Notes: a model not told the origin generated them from the letters alone. A stretch of DNA of 64,000 bases from 66-474 sp050738155 (GCA_050738155.1 JBOHYW010000002.1:7317-71316); one strand, 5' to 3'; shown: positions 1-8,161, counted from the first letter of the stretch. Made by a program: numbers and translations.

Positions 1-1405
1 CGATCATGAAGCCGGAATCGGTGCCGTCCTCGTTGCCGGTGAGGAACGCCGGCAAGCCGTCGTTGGTGGCCGGGTCGACCAGCTTGTTGAGGCGCCGTTC
101 GGAAATCGATGCCAGCACCGGGATCGCGGCTTTCACGTAACTCATCGCCAGTGCCAGGGGCATGCCGTGGAAATGGCCCGCCGAAATGACTCTTTCTTCA
201 ATAGGGATGTTCTCGCTACGGGGTACGCCTTCGGCATCCGGGAAGATCAGCGGATTGTCGGTGACCGCGTTCAATTCAATGTCGATGACGCGACAAGCCT
301 GCGCCCACGCATCGCGCACCGCGCCATGCACCTGCGGCATGCAGCGCAGGCAATAGGCATCCTGCGGCTGATGCTTCTTGCCGCCCTTGAACGGCAGGAA
401 ACGCTGGTAGAACGCTTCGCGTCCGTGGCGGCGATCGGCCGACACCCATTCCCAACCGATGTCGAAGCTGAGCGACTGATCCTGCGGGTCTGCCCATGCC
501 TTGGCCGACCATGTCCGGAAATGTGGCACCAGGTGATACGGAATATCGATCAACGTCGAATCGCGCAACAGCTCGCGTACGTGCCGAGCCGTTTCGACCT
601 GTCCCGGGTGCGGGCGCAGCGCATGCACCTCTTCACGCAACGCCCCACTGCGGCCGGCGAAGGCGTCCAGCGTCATCGCCGCGGCGAGATCGGCGACACC
701 GAGCAGGTACTCTAGTTCGTCCAGCACCAATACCGCCGTCGCCAGCATCTGCGCGGTGCCGTTGTTGAGCGCCAGACCTTCCTTGAACGACAGTTTCACC
801 GGCTGCAGGCCAGCCCGGCGCAGCGCTTCGTCTCCGGCCACGCGTTCGCCTTCGAAGAAGGCTTCGCCGCCACCCAGCAACACGATCGCGAGATGCGACA
901 GCGGTGCCAAATCGCCGCTCGCACCCACGGAACCCTTGGCCGGCACCACCGGCACGATACCGGCATTGAGCAGCGCCGCCAGTGCCTGCAGAGTCTCGAC
1001 CCGTATCCCCGAATGTCCGCGCATCAAGGTGTTGATGCGGATCACCAGCATCGCCCTCACCACGTCCGCGTCCAGCGGCTCGCCCACGCACACGGCGTGC
1101 GTGATGATGAGGTTGTGTTGCAATTCTTCCGGCAAGGTTTCCTCGCGTGGATCCGGGTTGCCGCCCGGCAGTTCATCGCGCGCGCGATGCGCGCCCAGCA
1201 ACTTGTCGGCATTGCTGCCGAACCCGGTCGTCACGCCGTAGATCGGCTCACCGCAGCGCACTTTTTCGGCGATGAAATCGGCGGCACGTTGCACTTTCTG
1301 CAACTGCACTGCATCCAGTTCAACCGTCGCACCGCCGCGCGCCACCGCGACCACCTGCGCACGAGTGAGAGTATTTCCGTCGAGCCTGATTCGTTTGTCG
1401 GTCAT
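1..1405 (-). CDS. hutH: Histidine ammonia-lyase-type aromatic amino acid lyase, 3' end cut by window edge
   Basis: The enzyme belongs to the MIO-dependent lyases that remove ammonia from an aromatic amino acid (histidine to urocanate in HutH). The start is the ATG at 1405. The MIO-forming Ala-Ser-Gly lies in GASGDLAPLSHLA, and later blocks VTDNPLIF, FHGMPLA and SERRL are typical of the family. The selectivity position reads NLIITHA; HutH normally has Ser-His there, so Thr-His points to a HAL-like rather than a PAL or TAL enzyme. About 60 residues that bacterial HutH lacks sit just before the QDAYCLRCMPQV block, around residues 280-340, so the protein should be longer than the usual ~510 residues. 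About 468 residues are visible. No other hut gene is in view, so histidine catabolism is not proven. It lies 153 bp downstream of hisS on the same strand. Confidence 0.85.
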   Translation of the reverse strand, partial: MTDKRIRLDGNTLTRAQVVAVARGGATVELDAVQLQKVQRAADFIAEKVRCGEPIYGVTTGFGSNADKLLGAHRARDELPGGNPDPREETLPEELQHNLIITHAVCVGEPLDADVVRAMLVIRINTLMRGHSGIRVETLQALAALLNAGIVPVVPAKGSVGASGDLAPLSHLAIVLLGGGEAFFEGERVAGDEALRRAGLQPVKLSFKEGLALNNGTAQMLATAVLVLDELEYLLGVADLAAAMTLDAFAGRSGALREEVHALRPHPGQVETARHVRELLRDSTLIDIPYHLVPHFRTWSAKAWADPQDQSLSFDIGWEWVSADRRHGREAFYQRFLPFKGGKKHQPQDAYCLRCMPQVHGAVRDAWAQACRVIDIELNAVTDNPLIFPDAEGVPRSENIPIEERVISAGHFHGMPLALAMSYVKAAIPVLASISERRLNKLVDPATNDGLPAFLTGNEDGTDSGFMI

Positions 1406-1433
1406 GAAGCTGTCAATCCCATATGGACGTCAT

Positions 1434-1449
1434 TCCCGCGCAAGCGGGA
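1434..1449. repeat. REP-like hairpin TCCCGC-GCAA-GCGGGA
   Basis: A perfect 6-bp stem closes a GCAA tetraloop in the gap between hisS and the ammonia-lyase gene. The same core, CATTCCCGCGCAAGCGGGA, recurs near 63581-63599, which marks it as an interspersed palindromic repeat rather than a gene-specific terminator. Confidence 0.6.
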
Positions 1450-1558
1450 CTGCGAAGGCAAAGCCTGTCCGGACTTGATCCGGGAATGCCGAAGCGATCA
1501 CCGGCATAGCCGATGGCCCGAAGGGCGAACCGCGGATGCGGCGAGTAATCCATTTGCA

Positions 1559-2953
1559 TCATGCGGCGGAAGGCTTTCCAACCAGGGCCGTCTCTTCCTG
1601 CGCCAGTTCCACCCGCATGGATTTCACCAGCTCGGCGCGCGGCACCTCGAACTGATCGCCGCGGCGCAAATCCTTGACTGCCACCGCGCCACGCGTGAGT
1701 TCGTCCTCGCCGAGCACTATCGCAAAACGAATGCCGGCGCGGTCTGCATACTTCAATTGCTTGCCGAGCTTGCCACCTTCCAGCGCAATTTCGGTGGCGA
1801 TGCCGGCGTCGCGAAGCTCTTTCGCCAAATCAAGGCACACCGCCAGTTGCGAGGTATCCATCTGCGTCACCAACGCCTGCACGGTGCTGTTCGATGTCTT
1901 GAGCAATCCCGCTTCGCGCAGCTGCCAGAACAACCGCGTCAGCCCGATCGAAATGCCGACACCCGGCAACTTCGACTTGGTGTAATTGGCCGCGAGGTTG
2001 TCATAGCGGCCACCGGAACAGATCGAACCGATTCCCGGATGTTCGTTCAAAGTCGTTTCGTACACCGTGCCGGTGTAATAGTCGAGCCCGCGCGCGATCG
2101 ACAGGTTCAGGGCGAACGCCGATTCCGGCACGCCGAAGGCGGCAACCGTATCCAGCACCTCGCGCAATTCCTGCCTGCCCTGCTCGAAGGTTTCGCTGCC
2201 GTGGCCGAGCGCGTCGAGTTGTGCGTGTGCATCGGCGAGCGAAGTCGAGCGCACTTCCACGAGTTGCAGGATCTTGTTCACCGCATCCGCCGACATCCCG
2301 AATGCGTCGCCCGTCAACACGCCGCGCACGTGGTCCGCGCCACGCTTGTCCAGCTTGTCGACTTCGCGCAGCACCAACATCTGCCGCTCGCCATCGTCGA
2401 TTCCCAGACCCTCGAAGAATCCGCGCATCAGCTTGCGGTTGTTGAGCCAGATCGTGAACGCGCCGAGATCGAGCGCATGGAACACGGCGTGGATCACCGC
2501 CGGTATCTCGGCGTCGTAACGGATCGACAACGAATCCTTGCCGATCACGTCGATATCGCACTGGTAGAACTCGCGGAAGCGCCCGCGCTGGGCGCGCTCC
2601 CCGCGATACACCCGCTGCATCTGGTAGCGTCGGAACGGAAACGCCAGCTCGCGCTCGTGCTCGGCCACATAGCGCGCCAGCGGCACGGTCAGGTCGAAGC
2701 GTAGCGCATGTTCGGGGTGGCCCGATTGTTCCAGCGCACCAGTCGATTGCACGAAATAGACCTGCCGCTCGGTCTCGCCCCCGCTTTTGGTCAAAAGCAC
2801 GTCGGCGAACTCGATGGCCGGCGTTTCGATCGGCAGGAAACCATACACCTCGAAGCCGCGCCGAATGGCGTCCAGCATCGCCTGGAACGCGATCTGGTCG
2901 CGCGGCAGCAACTCCAGCACGCCGGGCATGGTTCGGGGCGTGGTCAGCGCCAT
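1559..2953 (-). CDS. hisS: Histidyl-tRNA synthetase
   Basis: HisRS charges tRNA-His with histidine in the cytoplasm. The 464-residue product opens with MALTTPRTMPGVLELLPRDQ, followed by the class II motif 2 region (YRGERAQRGRFREFYQCDID, around residues 120-140). The HisA-type histidine box reads LDYYTGTVYE near residue 280 and GGRYDNL follows. The C-terminal anticodon-binding domain contains AGIATEIALEGGKLGKQLKYA. A TTG codon 27 bp upstream (2980) is in frame, but the ATG at 2953 matches the family N-terminus better. It is transcribed away from the divergent tRNA-Pro gene. Confidence 0.96.
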   Translation of the reverse strand: MALTTPRTMPGVLELLPRDQIAFQAMLDAIRRGFEVYGFLPIETPAIEFADVLLTKSGGETERQVYFVQSTGALEQSGHPEHALRFDLTVPLARYVAEHERELAFPFRRYQMQRVYRGERAQRGRFREFYQCDIDVIGKDSLSIRYDAEIPAVIHAVFHALDLGAFTIWLNNRKLMRGFFEGLGIDDGERQMLVLREVDKLDKRGADHVRGVLTGDAFGMSADAVNKILQLVEVRSTSLADAHAQLDALGHGSETFEQGRQELREVLDTVAAFGVPESAFALNLSIARGLDYYTGTVYETTLNEHPGIGSICSGGRYDNLAANYTKSKLPGVGISIGLTRLFWQLREAGLLKTSNSTVQALVTQMDTSQLAVCLDLAKELRDAGIATEIALEGGKLGKQLKYADRAGIRFAIVLGEDELTRGAVAVKDLRRGDQFEVPRAELVKSMRVELAQEETALVGKPSAA

Positions 2954-3073
2954 GGCTTGGGTCTCGCGGTAAAACCGCAAGATTAGCAGTGCCCGCTGCC
3001 GTCTTGCGCGCGTGAAGCGGTGCCAAGTATCATTTGCGGCTCGCTTGGGCGCTTTGATGCCCTGGCGGACCGT

Positions 3074-3150
3074 CGGGGTGTAGCTCAGCCTGGTAGAGCG
3101 CTACGTTCGGGACGTAGAAGTCGCAGGTTCAAATCCTGTCTCCCCGACCA
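3074..3150 (+). tRNA. tRNA-Pro (anticodon CGG)
   Basis: The sequence folds as a cloverleaf with CCA encoded. The D arm is GCTCAGCCTGGTAGAGC. The anticodon stem CTACG/CGTAG encloses the loop TTCGGGA, giving anticodon CGG, which reads CCG codons. The T arm is CAGGTTCAAATCCTG. The acceptor stem CGGGG/CCCCG precedes discriminator A and CCA. Confidence 0.97.
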
Positions 3151-3167
3151 ATGATTTCAAGTATTTG

Positions 3168-3190
3168 GGCCACCTTCGCGGTGGCCTTTT
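3168..3190 (+). terminator. Rho-independent terminator after tRNA-Pro
   Basis: The stem GGCCACC/GGTGGCC with loop TTCGC is followed by TTTT, 17 bp past the tRNA CCA end. It would end the plus-strand tRNA transcript before the convergent HIT gene. Confidence 0.8.
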
Positions 3191-3272
3191 GGTGTCCACT
3201 GCCTGCAGGTTGCCCACGGCCCCTGATTTGCTCCGCAATCTGCCGAGCGCCGAGGCGATGTTCTCTTGTGGA

Positions 3273-3617
3273 TCAAACCATCTTTTCCGGCATCTGCTTG
3301 CCCGCCATCAGGTGCACATGCAGGTGGTAGACCGTCTGGCCACCACCGCGGTTGCAATTGATCACGCAGCGATAGCCGTCCTCGGCAAACCCTTCGCGCT
3401 TGGCGTAGGCCGAAACTGCCAGGAGCAGCCTGCCCAATAGTTCGGCATCACTCTCTGTACAGTCGTTCAAGGTCGCGAATGATTGCTTCGGAATAAACAG
3501 TACGTGCACCGGTGCTTGTGGATGGATGTCACGGAAACCCACAATTTCATCGTCTTCGTAAACAATGTCGGCGGGCAATTCGCGGCGAATGATCTTGTCG
3601 AAAATGGTATCGCTCAC
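3273..3617 (-). CDS. HIT-family (HinT-like) nucleotide phosphoramidase
   Basis: A 114-residue histidine triad protein of the HinT/PKCI type, expected to hydrolyse nucleoside phosphoramidates. The N-terminal SDTIFDKIIRRELPADIVYE is typical of the group. The catalytic triad HLHVHLM sits near the C-terminus, preceded by NCNRGGGQTVYHLH. The GTG start at 3617 is supported by a strong AAGGAG Shine-Dalgarno sequence and overlaps the stop of the upstream acetyltransferase gene by 4 bp, so translation is probably coupled. A longer in-frame reading upstream is not supported because it lies inside the acetyltransferase gene. Confidence 0.93.
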   Translation of the reverse strand: MSDTIFDKIIRRELPADIVYEDDEIVGFRDIHPQAPVHVLFIPKQSFATLNDCTESDAELLGRLLLAVSAYAKREGFAEDGYRCVINCNRGGGQTVYHLHVHLMAGKQMPEKMV

Positions 3618-4048
3618 GCGTGTTCTCCTTCCTCGATCCGCAACGACATGCCCTGCGATTCGGGCGCGACCAACCTGAAACCGAACTTTTCGTACAAAAG
3701 ATTGGCAGTGCCATCGGCGATCAGGCCCACCTGGGTGCATGGAAAGGCGCGCGCGTGCACCTGCTCCATCAACGCCTGCATGATGCGCCGTCCCAGGCCG
3801 CGTCGTTGCCAAGCCGGCGCCACCGCAATGTCGACCACGAACAGGAACAGGCCACCATCACCCACGATGCGGCCCATGCCGATCAACTCGGCGCCGGCAC
3901 GCACGCATACCGAACACCAGCTTGCCTTGAGTCCTTCGCGCGCGCCAGCGGGACTCATCGCGCTGAGACCGGCGGCCACCCGCAGCGCGAGGTATTCCTC
4001 CACGGCGGGAACCTGCAGTTGCAGATCGGGTTCGTTGTGCATCGACAT
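3614..4048 (-). CDS. GNAT-family N-acetyltransferase
   Basis: A 144-residue single-domain GNAT enzyme. The acetyl-CoA-binding motif A reads VAPAWQRRGLGRRIMQALM (around residues 76-94, with the R/Q-x-x-G-x-G/A core QRRGLG), followed by the family's LYEKFGFRLV C-terminal block. The substrate cannot be read from the sequence. It lies 3 bp downstream of recR and overlaps the HIT gene by 4 bp, so recR, this gene and the HIT gene are likely one transcript. Confidence 0.88.
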   Translation of the reverse strand: MSMHNEPDLQLQVPAVEEYLALRVAAGLSAMSPAGAREGLKASWCSVCVRAGAELIGMGRIVGDGGLFLFVVDIAVAPAWQRRGLGRRIMQALMEQVHARAFPCTQVGLIADGTANLLYEKFGFRLVAPESQGMSLRIEEGEHA

Positions 4049-4051
4049 CGC

Positions 4052-4654
4052 CTACTCCATCGTCAAACGACTGCCGAACGCATGCGCCAGCGTGCCGCGA
4101 TCGACGTATTCGAGTTCGCCGCCAAGCGGTACGCCATGCGCAAGATGGGTGGCGCGGACACCGGCGGCGCGCGCCAACTGGCCGAGCCAGTGCGCCGTCG
4201 CTTCGCCCTCGACCGTGGGATTGGTCGCGATCACGACTTCGCGTACTTCGTCATCGGCGAGCCTGCGTTGCAGCAGGTCGACGCCGAGTTCGTGCGGCCC
4301 GAGGCCGTCCAGCGGCGACAGCCGCCCCATCAGCACGAAATAACGGCCACGGTAGCCGGTGGCCTGCTCGATCGCGAGCAGATCGGCCGGGGTTTCGATC
4401 ACGCACAATTGGCTCGCGTCGCGCGAGACATTGGCGCAAATCGCGCATTCGTCGCTCTCGCTGAAATTGCGGCAGGATTTGCAATGACCGATGCGTTGCA
4501 TCGCCTCGCCGAGCACCTGTGACAGTCGCACGCCGCCTTCGCGATCGCGTTCCAGCAACTGGAAAGCCATGCGCTGCGCGCTCTTGGCGCCAACGCCCGG
4601 CAGGCAGCGCAGGGCTTCGATCAGTTCGGCGAGAAGGTTGGATTGGTTGGACAT
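4052..4654 (-). CDS. recR: Recombination mediator RecR
   Basis: RecR works with RecF and RecO to load RecA at single-strand gaps. The 200-residue length is standard. The N-terminal helix-hairpin-helix region reads LIEALRCLPGVGAKSAQRMAF, the Cys4 zinc finger spans CKSCRNFSESDECAIC near residues 58-73, and the Toprim domain starts at QLCVIETPADLLAIE. The C-terminal GVPLGGELEYVDRGTL is conserved. It follows ybaB and dnaX in the classic dnaX-ybaB-recR order, separated from ybaB by a 135-bp gap containing an interspersed repeat. Confidence 0.97.
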   Translation of the reverse strand: MSNQSNLLAELIEALRCLPGVGAKSAQRMAFQLLERDREGGVRLSQVLGEAMQRIGHCKSCRNFSESDECAICANVSRDASQLCVIETPADLLAIEQATGYRGRYFVLMGRLSPLDGLGPHELGVDLLQRRLADDEVREVVIATNPTVEGEATAHWLGQLARAAGVRATHLAHGVPLGGELEYVDRGTLAHAFGSRLTME

Positions 4655-4697
4655 GGGTTTAGAATTTCAGCGATTTGCACGCGGCTGACGTGAAGGA

Positions 4698-4731
4698 CAT
4701 CCCCCCGGCGCTTGCGCGCCGACCCCCTTCC
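4698..4731 (+). repeat. Interspersed CATCCCCCC...CGACCCCCTTCC repeat
   Basis: Its outer blocks, CATCCCCCCG and CGACCCCCTTCC, match a second copy inside the 3' end of rimO (43637-43667, opposite orientation). The inner part is a short inverted repeat, GGCGC/GCGCC. It fills the ybaB-recR gap. Confidence 0.6.
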
Positions 4732-4789
4732 TGCGGAAGCGGGTGAAGCCTGCGCCACTTACAAGTCCCGAGTCCCGATTCACGGATTC

Positions 4790-5113
4790 TCAGAATGGCA
4801 ATTTGAATCCGGGCGGCAGATTCATCCCGGAACTCACGCCACCGAGTTTCTCTTGGCTGACCTCGGCGATCTTGTTGACCGCATCGTTGATCGCGGCGGT
4901 GACCATGTCCTCGGTCATTTCGGGATCGTCGGCCATCATCTTGCGGTCGATCCGCACGCGGCGCACTTCGTGGCGACCGGTCATGGTCACTTCCACCATG
5001 CCGCCGCCGGCGCTGCCGGTCACTTCCATGCGGGCGATTTCTTCCTGCGCATGCTTCAACTCTTCCTGCATGCGCTGCGCCTGCTGCATCAGTTGCCCTA
5101 TTTGTCCTTTCAT
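4790..5113 (-). CDS. ybaB: YbaB/EbfC nucleoid-associated protein
   Basis: A 107-residue YbaB/EbfC protein, a dimeric DNA-binding protein usually encoded between dnaX and recR. MKGQIGQLMQQAQRMQEELK forms the N-terminal helix, and VTGSAGGGMVEVTMTGRHEV is the conserved central strand region. The C-terminus has the typical GGxxxGMNLPPG block. Its ATG overlaps the dnaX stop (ATGA), which indicates translational coupling. Confidence 0.96.
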   Translation of the reverse strand: MKGQIGQLMQQAQRMQEELKHAQEEIARMEVTGSAGGGMVEVTMTGRHEVRRVRIDRKMMADDPEMTEDMVTAAINDAVNKIAEVSQEKLGGVSSGMNLPPGFKLPF

Positions 5114-6759
5114 GCCTGTCTACCTGCCGGTCGAATACTTTCGGGGATGATTTCGGCGCCGAGCTGGCGCTGCATGTCCTGGATGATCGGATCCTCGGCG
5201 AGCGCACGCGCTACCGCGGACTGTTCATCGGAACGCGCCTTGGCGGCACGGGTCGCGGGGGTCTCGGCCACGGCCTCGTGCACGATGCGCACGCGCAGTT
5301 TGCGGCCGATCGCGTCGCCCAGTTTGTCCTGCAATTGTTTGCACATCGCATCGCTGCAGAAAACCGCATGCTCAGGTTTCAGCACCAGTGTCAGCAACTC
5401 GCCCTCCAGCGATTTCGGCACCGCGTTCTGCGCGAGCTGTCCGATCGGGCCGCCCAGATCCGCGCGCAAGATCCAGGCTTCCCAGTCCGCGATGCCGTCG
5501 ATACGCGGCGCTGCGACCGGTTTCGATGCGGGTACAGGCGCCGCTGGCGAATCCGGCTTCCGTGATGACACGGGCGGTTTCGCGCTGTCGTGCGACGCCA
5601 GTGGCGCACTCGCAGCGGGCGATGCCGACGAAGCCGCGCGTGCAGCCGGATGCGCGGGTGCAGCGCGCTCACCCGTCCCGCCACTGCGAAACGCCAGCAT
5701 CCGCAGCAACGTCATCTCGAAGCCGGAACGAACGTCGGGGGCCAGCGGCAGGTCGCGACGGCCATGCAAGGCGAATTGATACCAGACCTGCACGTCCTCG
5801 GGGTCGACCGCGCCGGCGAGTTCGTCCAGCACCTCGCGCTCGGCTTCGTCACCCTGGAAGCCTGCAACCAGTTGCCGCAACTGGATGTGGTGCAATGCAT
5901 TGGCGAGTTGTTCCAGCACCACCGCAAAATCCGGCGACAGCCCGGCGATGCGGTCGGCCTCGTCCAGCAGCGCCTTGCCGTCGCCGGCCGCCAGCGCCCG
6001 CAGCAATGCTCCGACTTCGTTGTCGGCGATGGTACCCAGCATCGCACGCACGTCGTCGGCGCGCAGCGTGCCACCGCCGTGTGCAATGGCCTGGTCGAGC
6101 AACGACAAGCCATCGCGCAACGAACCATCCGCGCCCCGCGCCAAGGCTTCCACGGCGCCATCGTCGAAGTCGATGCCTTCCTTGCCGAGGATCATCCGCA
6201 TCTGCCCCGAGATTTGTTCCGGCAACAACCGCTTCAGGCCGAACTTCAGGCAGCGCGACAACACCGTCACCAGCAGTTTCTGCGGATCGGTGGTGGCGAG
6301 CAGGAACTTCACGTGTTCGGGCGGCTCTTCCAGCGTCTTCAGCAAGGCGTTGAAAGCGGCCTTGGAAAGCATGTGCACTTCGTCGATGAGGTACACCTTG
6401 AAGCGTCCGCGCGCCGGCGCATACTGCGCGCTTTCGATCAGCTCGCGCACGTCGTCGACACCGGTGTTGCTGGCCGCGTCGATCTCGATCAGGTCGACGA
6501 AACGCCCGGCGTCCACCGCCGTGCAGATCGCGCATTCACCACAGGGATGCGCCGACATGCCACGTTCGCAATTGAGCGACTTGGCAAAGATGCGCGCGAT
6601 GGTGGTCTTGCCGACCCCGCGCGTACCGGTAAATAGATAGGCGTGGTGCACGCGGCCGGAATCCAGCGCGTGCGCCAGCGCCTTGACGACGTGTTCCTGT
6701 CCAACCAGTTCGTCGAACTGTTTCGGACGCCATTTGCGGGCTAGGACCTGATACGTCAT
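5110..6759 (-). CDS. dnaX: DNA polymerase III subunit tau (gamma/tau)
   Basis: The clamp-loader ATPase of DNA polymerase III. The start is placed at the ATG at 6759 (MTYQVLARKWRPKQFDELVG), the family N-terminus; an in-frame codon 99 bp upstream gives no homologous sequence. Walker A is GTRGVGKTTIAR near residue 45, followed by zinc-binding cysteines in CERGMSAHPCGECAIC, Walker B in IDEVHMLS and sensor 1 in LATTDPQKL. At 549 residues it is shorter than E. coli tau (643), with a Pro/Ala-rich linker around residues 370-430 before the C-terminal domain. No A-run frameshift signal for making gamma is visible. Confidence 0.96.
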   Translation of the reverse strand: MTYQVLARKWRPKQFDELVGQEHVVKALAHALDSGRVHHAYLFTGTRGVGKTTIARIFAKSLNCERGMSAHPCGECAICTAVDAGRFVDLIEIDAASNTGVDDVRELIESAQYAPARGRFKVYLIDEVHMLSKAAFNALLKTLEEPPEHVKFLLATTDPQKLLVTVLSRCLKFGLKRLLPEQISGQMRMILGKEGIDFDDGAVEALARGADGSLRDGLSLLDQAIAHGGGTLRADDVRAMLGTIADNEVGALLRALAAGDGKALLDEADRIAGLSPDFAVVLEQLANALHHIQLRQLVAGFQGDEAEREVLDELAGAVDPEDVQVWYQFALHGRRDLPLAPDVRSGFEMTLLRMLAFRSGGTGERAAPAHPAARAASSASPAASAPLASHDSAKPPVSSRKPDSPAAPVPASKPVAAPRIDGIADWEAWILRADLGGPIGQLAQNAVPKSLEGELLTLVLKPEHAVFCSDAMCKQLQDKLGDAIGRKLRVRIVHEAVAETPATRAAKARSDEQSAVARALAEDPIIQDMQRQLGAEIIPESIRPAGRQA

Positions 6760-6831
6760 GGGGCACAGTCTTGGGGCGAAACCCCATTGTGCCAAGTAAG
6801 GCGGCCAAGACCAAGCTCGCTGAGACCGCAC

Positions 6832-6990
6832 CGTTGGGGTGAGTGTTGCGCGCCCCAACCTGCCGGGCCAGCTGAAACCGCAGGCTGGGGTGAGCGCTGT
6901 TTGCGAACCCCAACGGTACCAACGGTCAAGTTCGATGATTCGTCACTAAGCCGCAAGACGTTGGGGTTCGCTTTGCTCACCCCAACCTAC
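6832..6990. repeat. GTTGGGGTGAG...CCCCAAC palindromic repeat cluster
   Basis: Several GGTTGGG(G/C)TGAGC- and CCCCAACCTAC-type arms face each other between dnaX and the proximal ffs copy. The same arms recur at 12582-12857, 59560-59694 and 63655-64000. No gene is seen here, although the dnaX promoter may lie within or beyond it. Confidence 0.6.
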
Positions 6991-7000
6991 CGAACTCGCC

Positions 7001-7104
7001 AAATGGCGGCAGCCCCGCCAGCGTATCTCCGGCGCACGAGTCGATCGATACCGTTGCTTCCTTCCGGACCTGGCGGGATTTTCGATTTATCGTCGCGGGG
7101 GGCG
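7001..7104 (-). ncRNA. ffs: Bacterial signal recognition particle RNA (4.5S), copy 1
   Basis: Read on the minus strand the segment contains the SRP RNA apical core CCAGGTCCGGAAGGAAGCA, including the GGAA tetraloop and the asymmetric loop bound by Ffh. The flanking arms (GCCCCCCGC and GGCGGGGC) can close the terminal stem. The ends are approximate. About 101 bp are identical to copy 2, but the 3' flank reads ATTTGGCG rather than a T-run, so it has a weaker terminator. ffs upstream of dnaX is a familiar arrangement. Confidence 0.9.
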
Positions 7105-7210
7105 AGATGACGCGTTTGCGTGATGCCGGGGGCATTACGCGCGTCGTCGAGCGCCCGACCGGGGATGGCCGGGCCGGTGCCACGCACCATGGATGGTTGC
7201 TCGCACGATT

Positions 7211-7233
7211 TCAAAAATGGCGGCAGCCCCGCC
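7211..7233 (-). terminator. Hairpin and T-run ending ffs copy 2
   Basis: On the minus strand GGCGG-GGCTG-CCGCC is followed by ATTTTTGA. Copy 1 keeps the hairpin but lacks the run of five T, so only copy 2 has a convincing intrinsic terminator. Confidence 0.55.
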
Positions 7234-7318
7234 AGCGTATCTCCGGCGCACGAGTCGATCGATACCGTTGCTTCCTTCCGGACCTGGCGGGATTTTCGAT
7301 TTATCGTCGCGGGGGCGC
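7215..7318 (-). ncRNA. ffs: Bacterial signal recognition particle RNA (4.5S), copy 2
   Basis: An identical second copy of the SRP RNA core and both stem arms lies 214 bp upstream (in transcription direction) of copy 1 and about 30 bp downstream of tRNA-Ser, with which it may be co-transcribed. Identity covers about 101 bp and stops at both RNA ends, so the duplication is confined to the RNA gene. It carries the better terminator of the two. Confidence 0.9.
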
Positions 7319-7346
7319 CAACGGGGCCACCATGAACTTCTGAAAC

Positions 7347-7439
7347 TGGCGGAGAGGAAGGGATTCGAACCCTTGAAGCGGGGTTTAGCCGCTTACACAC
7401 TTTCCAGGCGTGCTCCTTCGACCGCTCGGACACCTCTCC
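7347..7439 (-). tRNA. tRNA-Ser (anticodon GGA)
   Basis: A class II tRNA with a long variable arm and encoded CCA. The acceptor stem GGAGAGG pairs with CCTCTCC. The anticodon stem CACGC/GTGTG encloses CTGGAAA, giving anticodon GGA, which reads TCC and TCT. The T arm contains GGGTTCGAATCCC. It lies just upstream of the ffs copies on the same strand. Confidence 0.97.
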
Positions 7440-7485
7440 GAGAAAGTGAACGCAGCAGGATACCGGCGTCCGGAGTTTCGGGCAA

Positions 7486-7932
7486 TCATTTTGGCCATGT
7501 CCGTGGGTCAGGATGCAGCCACTCCGCGGCGCCTTCGAGGTAATGCTCGCGCTTCCAGATCGGCACCCGCGCCTTGACCTCGTCGATCACGTAGCGGCAG
7601 GCGTCGAATGCGGCGGCACGATGCCCGGCCGACGCGCCGGCCCATACAGCAATGTCGCCGATCGCAAGATCGCCTGTCCGGTGCACGCACACAACGCGTT
7701 CCACGTCGAACCGCGCACGTGCTTGCTCGATGATGTGCAGGCCCTCGGCTTCCGCAAGTTCAACGTAAGCCTGGTACGACAGCCCGTTCACCGTCCGACC
7801 GTCGTTGTGATTTCGCACACGGCCCTCGAAGCACACCGCAGCGCCGATCGTCTGCCCTTCCAGTTCCCGCCGCAACTGCGCCACGTCGATCGGCGAGTCC
7901 AGCAATGCGAAATCGCGCACGTCAGCCACCAC
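7486..7932 (-). CDS. moaE: Molybdopterin synthase catalytic subunit MoaE
   Basis: MoaE transfers sulfur from thiocarboxylated MoaD to precursor Z (cPMP) to form molybdopterin. The 148-residue protein shows GAAVCFEGRVRNHNDGRTV in the N-terminal half, HRTGDLAIGD centrally, and the active-site lysines in VPIWKREHYLEG near the C-terminus. It starts with GTG at 7932 (an adjacent second GTG is possible) and overlaps the 3' end of moaD by 11 bp. It is the last gene of the moaA-C-D-E run. Confidence 0.95.
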   Translation of the reverse strand: MVADVRDFALLDSPIDVAQLRRELEGQTIGAAVCFEGRVRNHNDGRTVNGLSYQAYVELAEAEGLHIIEQARARFDVERVVCVHRTGDLAIGDIAVWAGASAGHRAAAFDACRYVIDEVKARVPIWKREHYLEGAAEWLHPDPRTWPK

Positions 7933-8161
7933 TCACCGGCGGCAGGAATACCACTTCGTCGTTATCGGCGAGGCGATGCTCCCAATCCGTGAATGCACCA
8001 TTGACCGCGACGCGCAGACGCTCAGGCGTGAAGGTGAAACCGTGGCGCGCCGCGAGTTCGGCATACAGGGCCCGCACGTCCCGCGCATCGCTGGCGACGG
8101 CTTCCTCGCTGCGACCCGCGGCGTCACGCAACGAAGCGAAATAGAGCATCCTGTAATTCAT
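7922..8161 (-). CDS. moaD: Molybdopterin synthase sulfur carrier subunit MoaD
   Basis: A 79-residue ubiquitin-fold sulfur carrier. It starts MNYRMLYFASLRDAAGRSEE and ends in ...FLPPVSGG; the terminal Gly-Gly is adenylated and thiocarboxylated in this family. The ATG at 8161 overlaps the moaC stop (ATGA), and the 3' end overlaps moaE. It would act as a heterotetramer with MoaE. Confidence 0.95.
   Translation of the reverse strand: MNYRMLYFASLRDAAGRSEEAVASDARDVRALYAELAARHGFTFTPERLRVAVNGAFTDWEHRLADNDEVVFLPPVSGG

Noticed and set aside
1434..1449. Intrinsic terminator for hisS
   Set aside because: The hairpin lacks a T-run on either strand and recurs near 63590, so it is treated as an interspersed repeat.
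893..2704. 603-residue plus-strand open frame opposite the ammonia-lyase gene and hisS
   Set aside because: It is antisense to two well-supported genes, has no family motifs and shows the Arg/His/Gln-rich composition of a shadow frame in GC-rich DNA.
5110..6759. Programmed frameshift in dnaX for a gamma product
   Set aside because: No A-AAA-AAG-type slippery run with a following hairpin was seen in the linker region.
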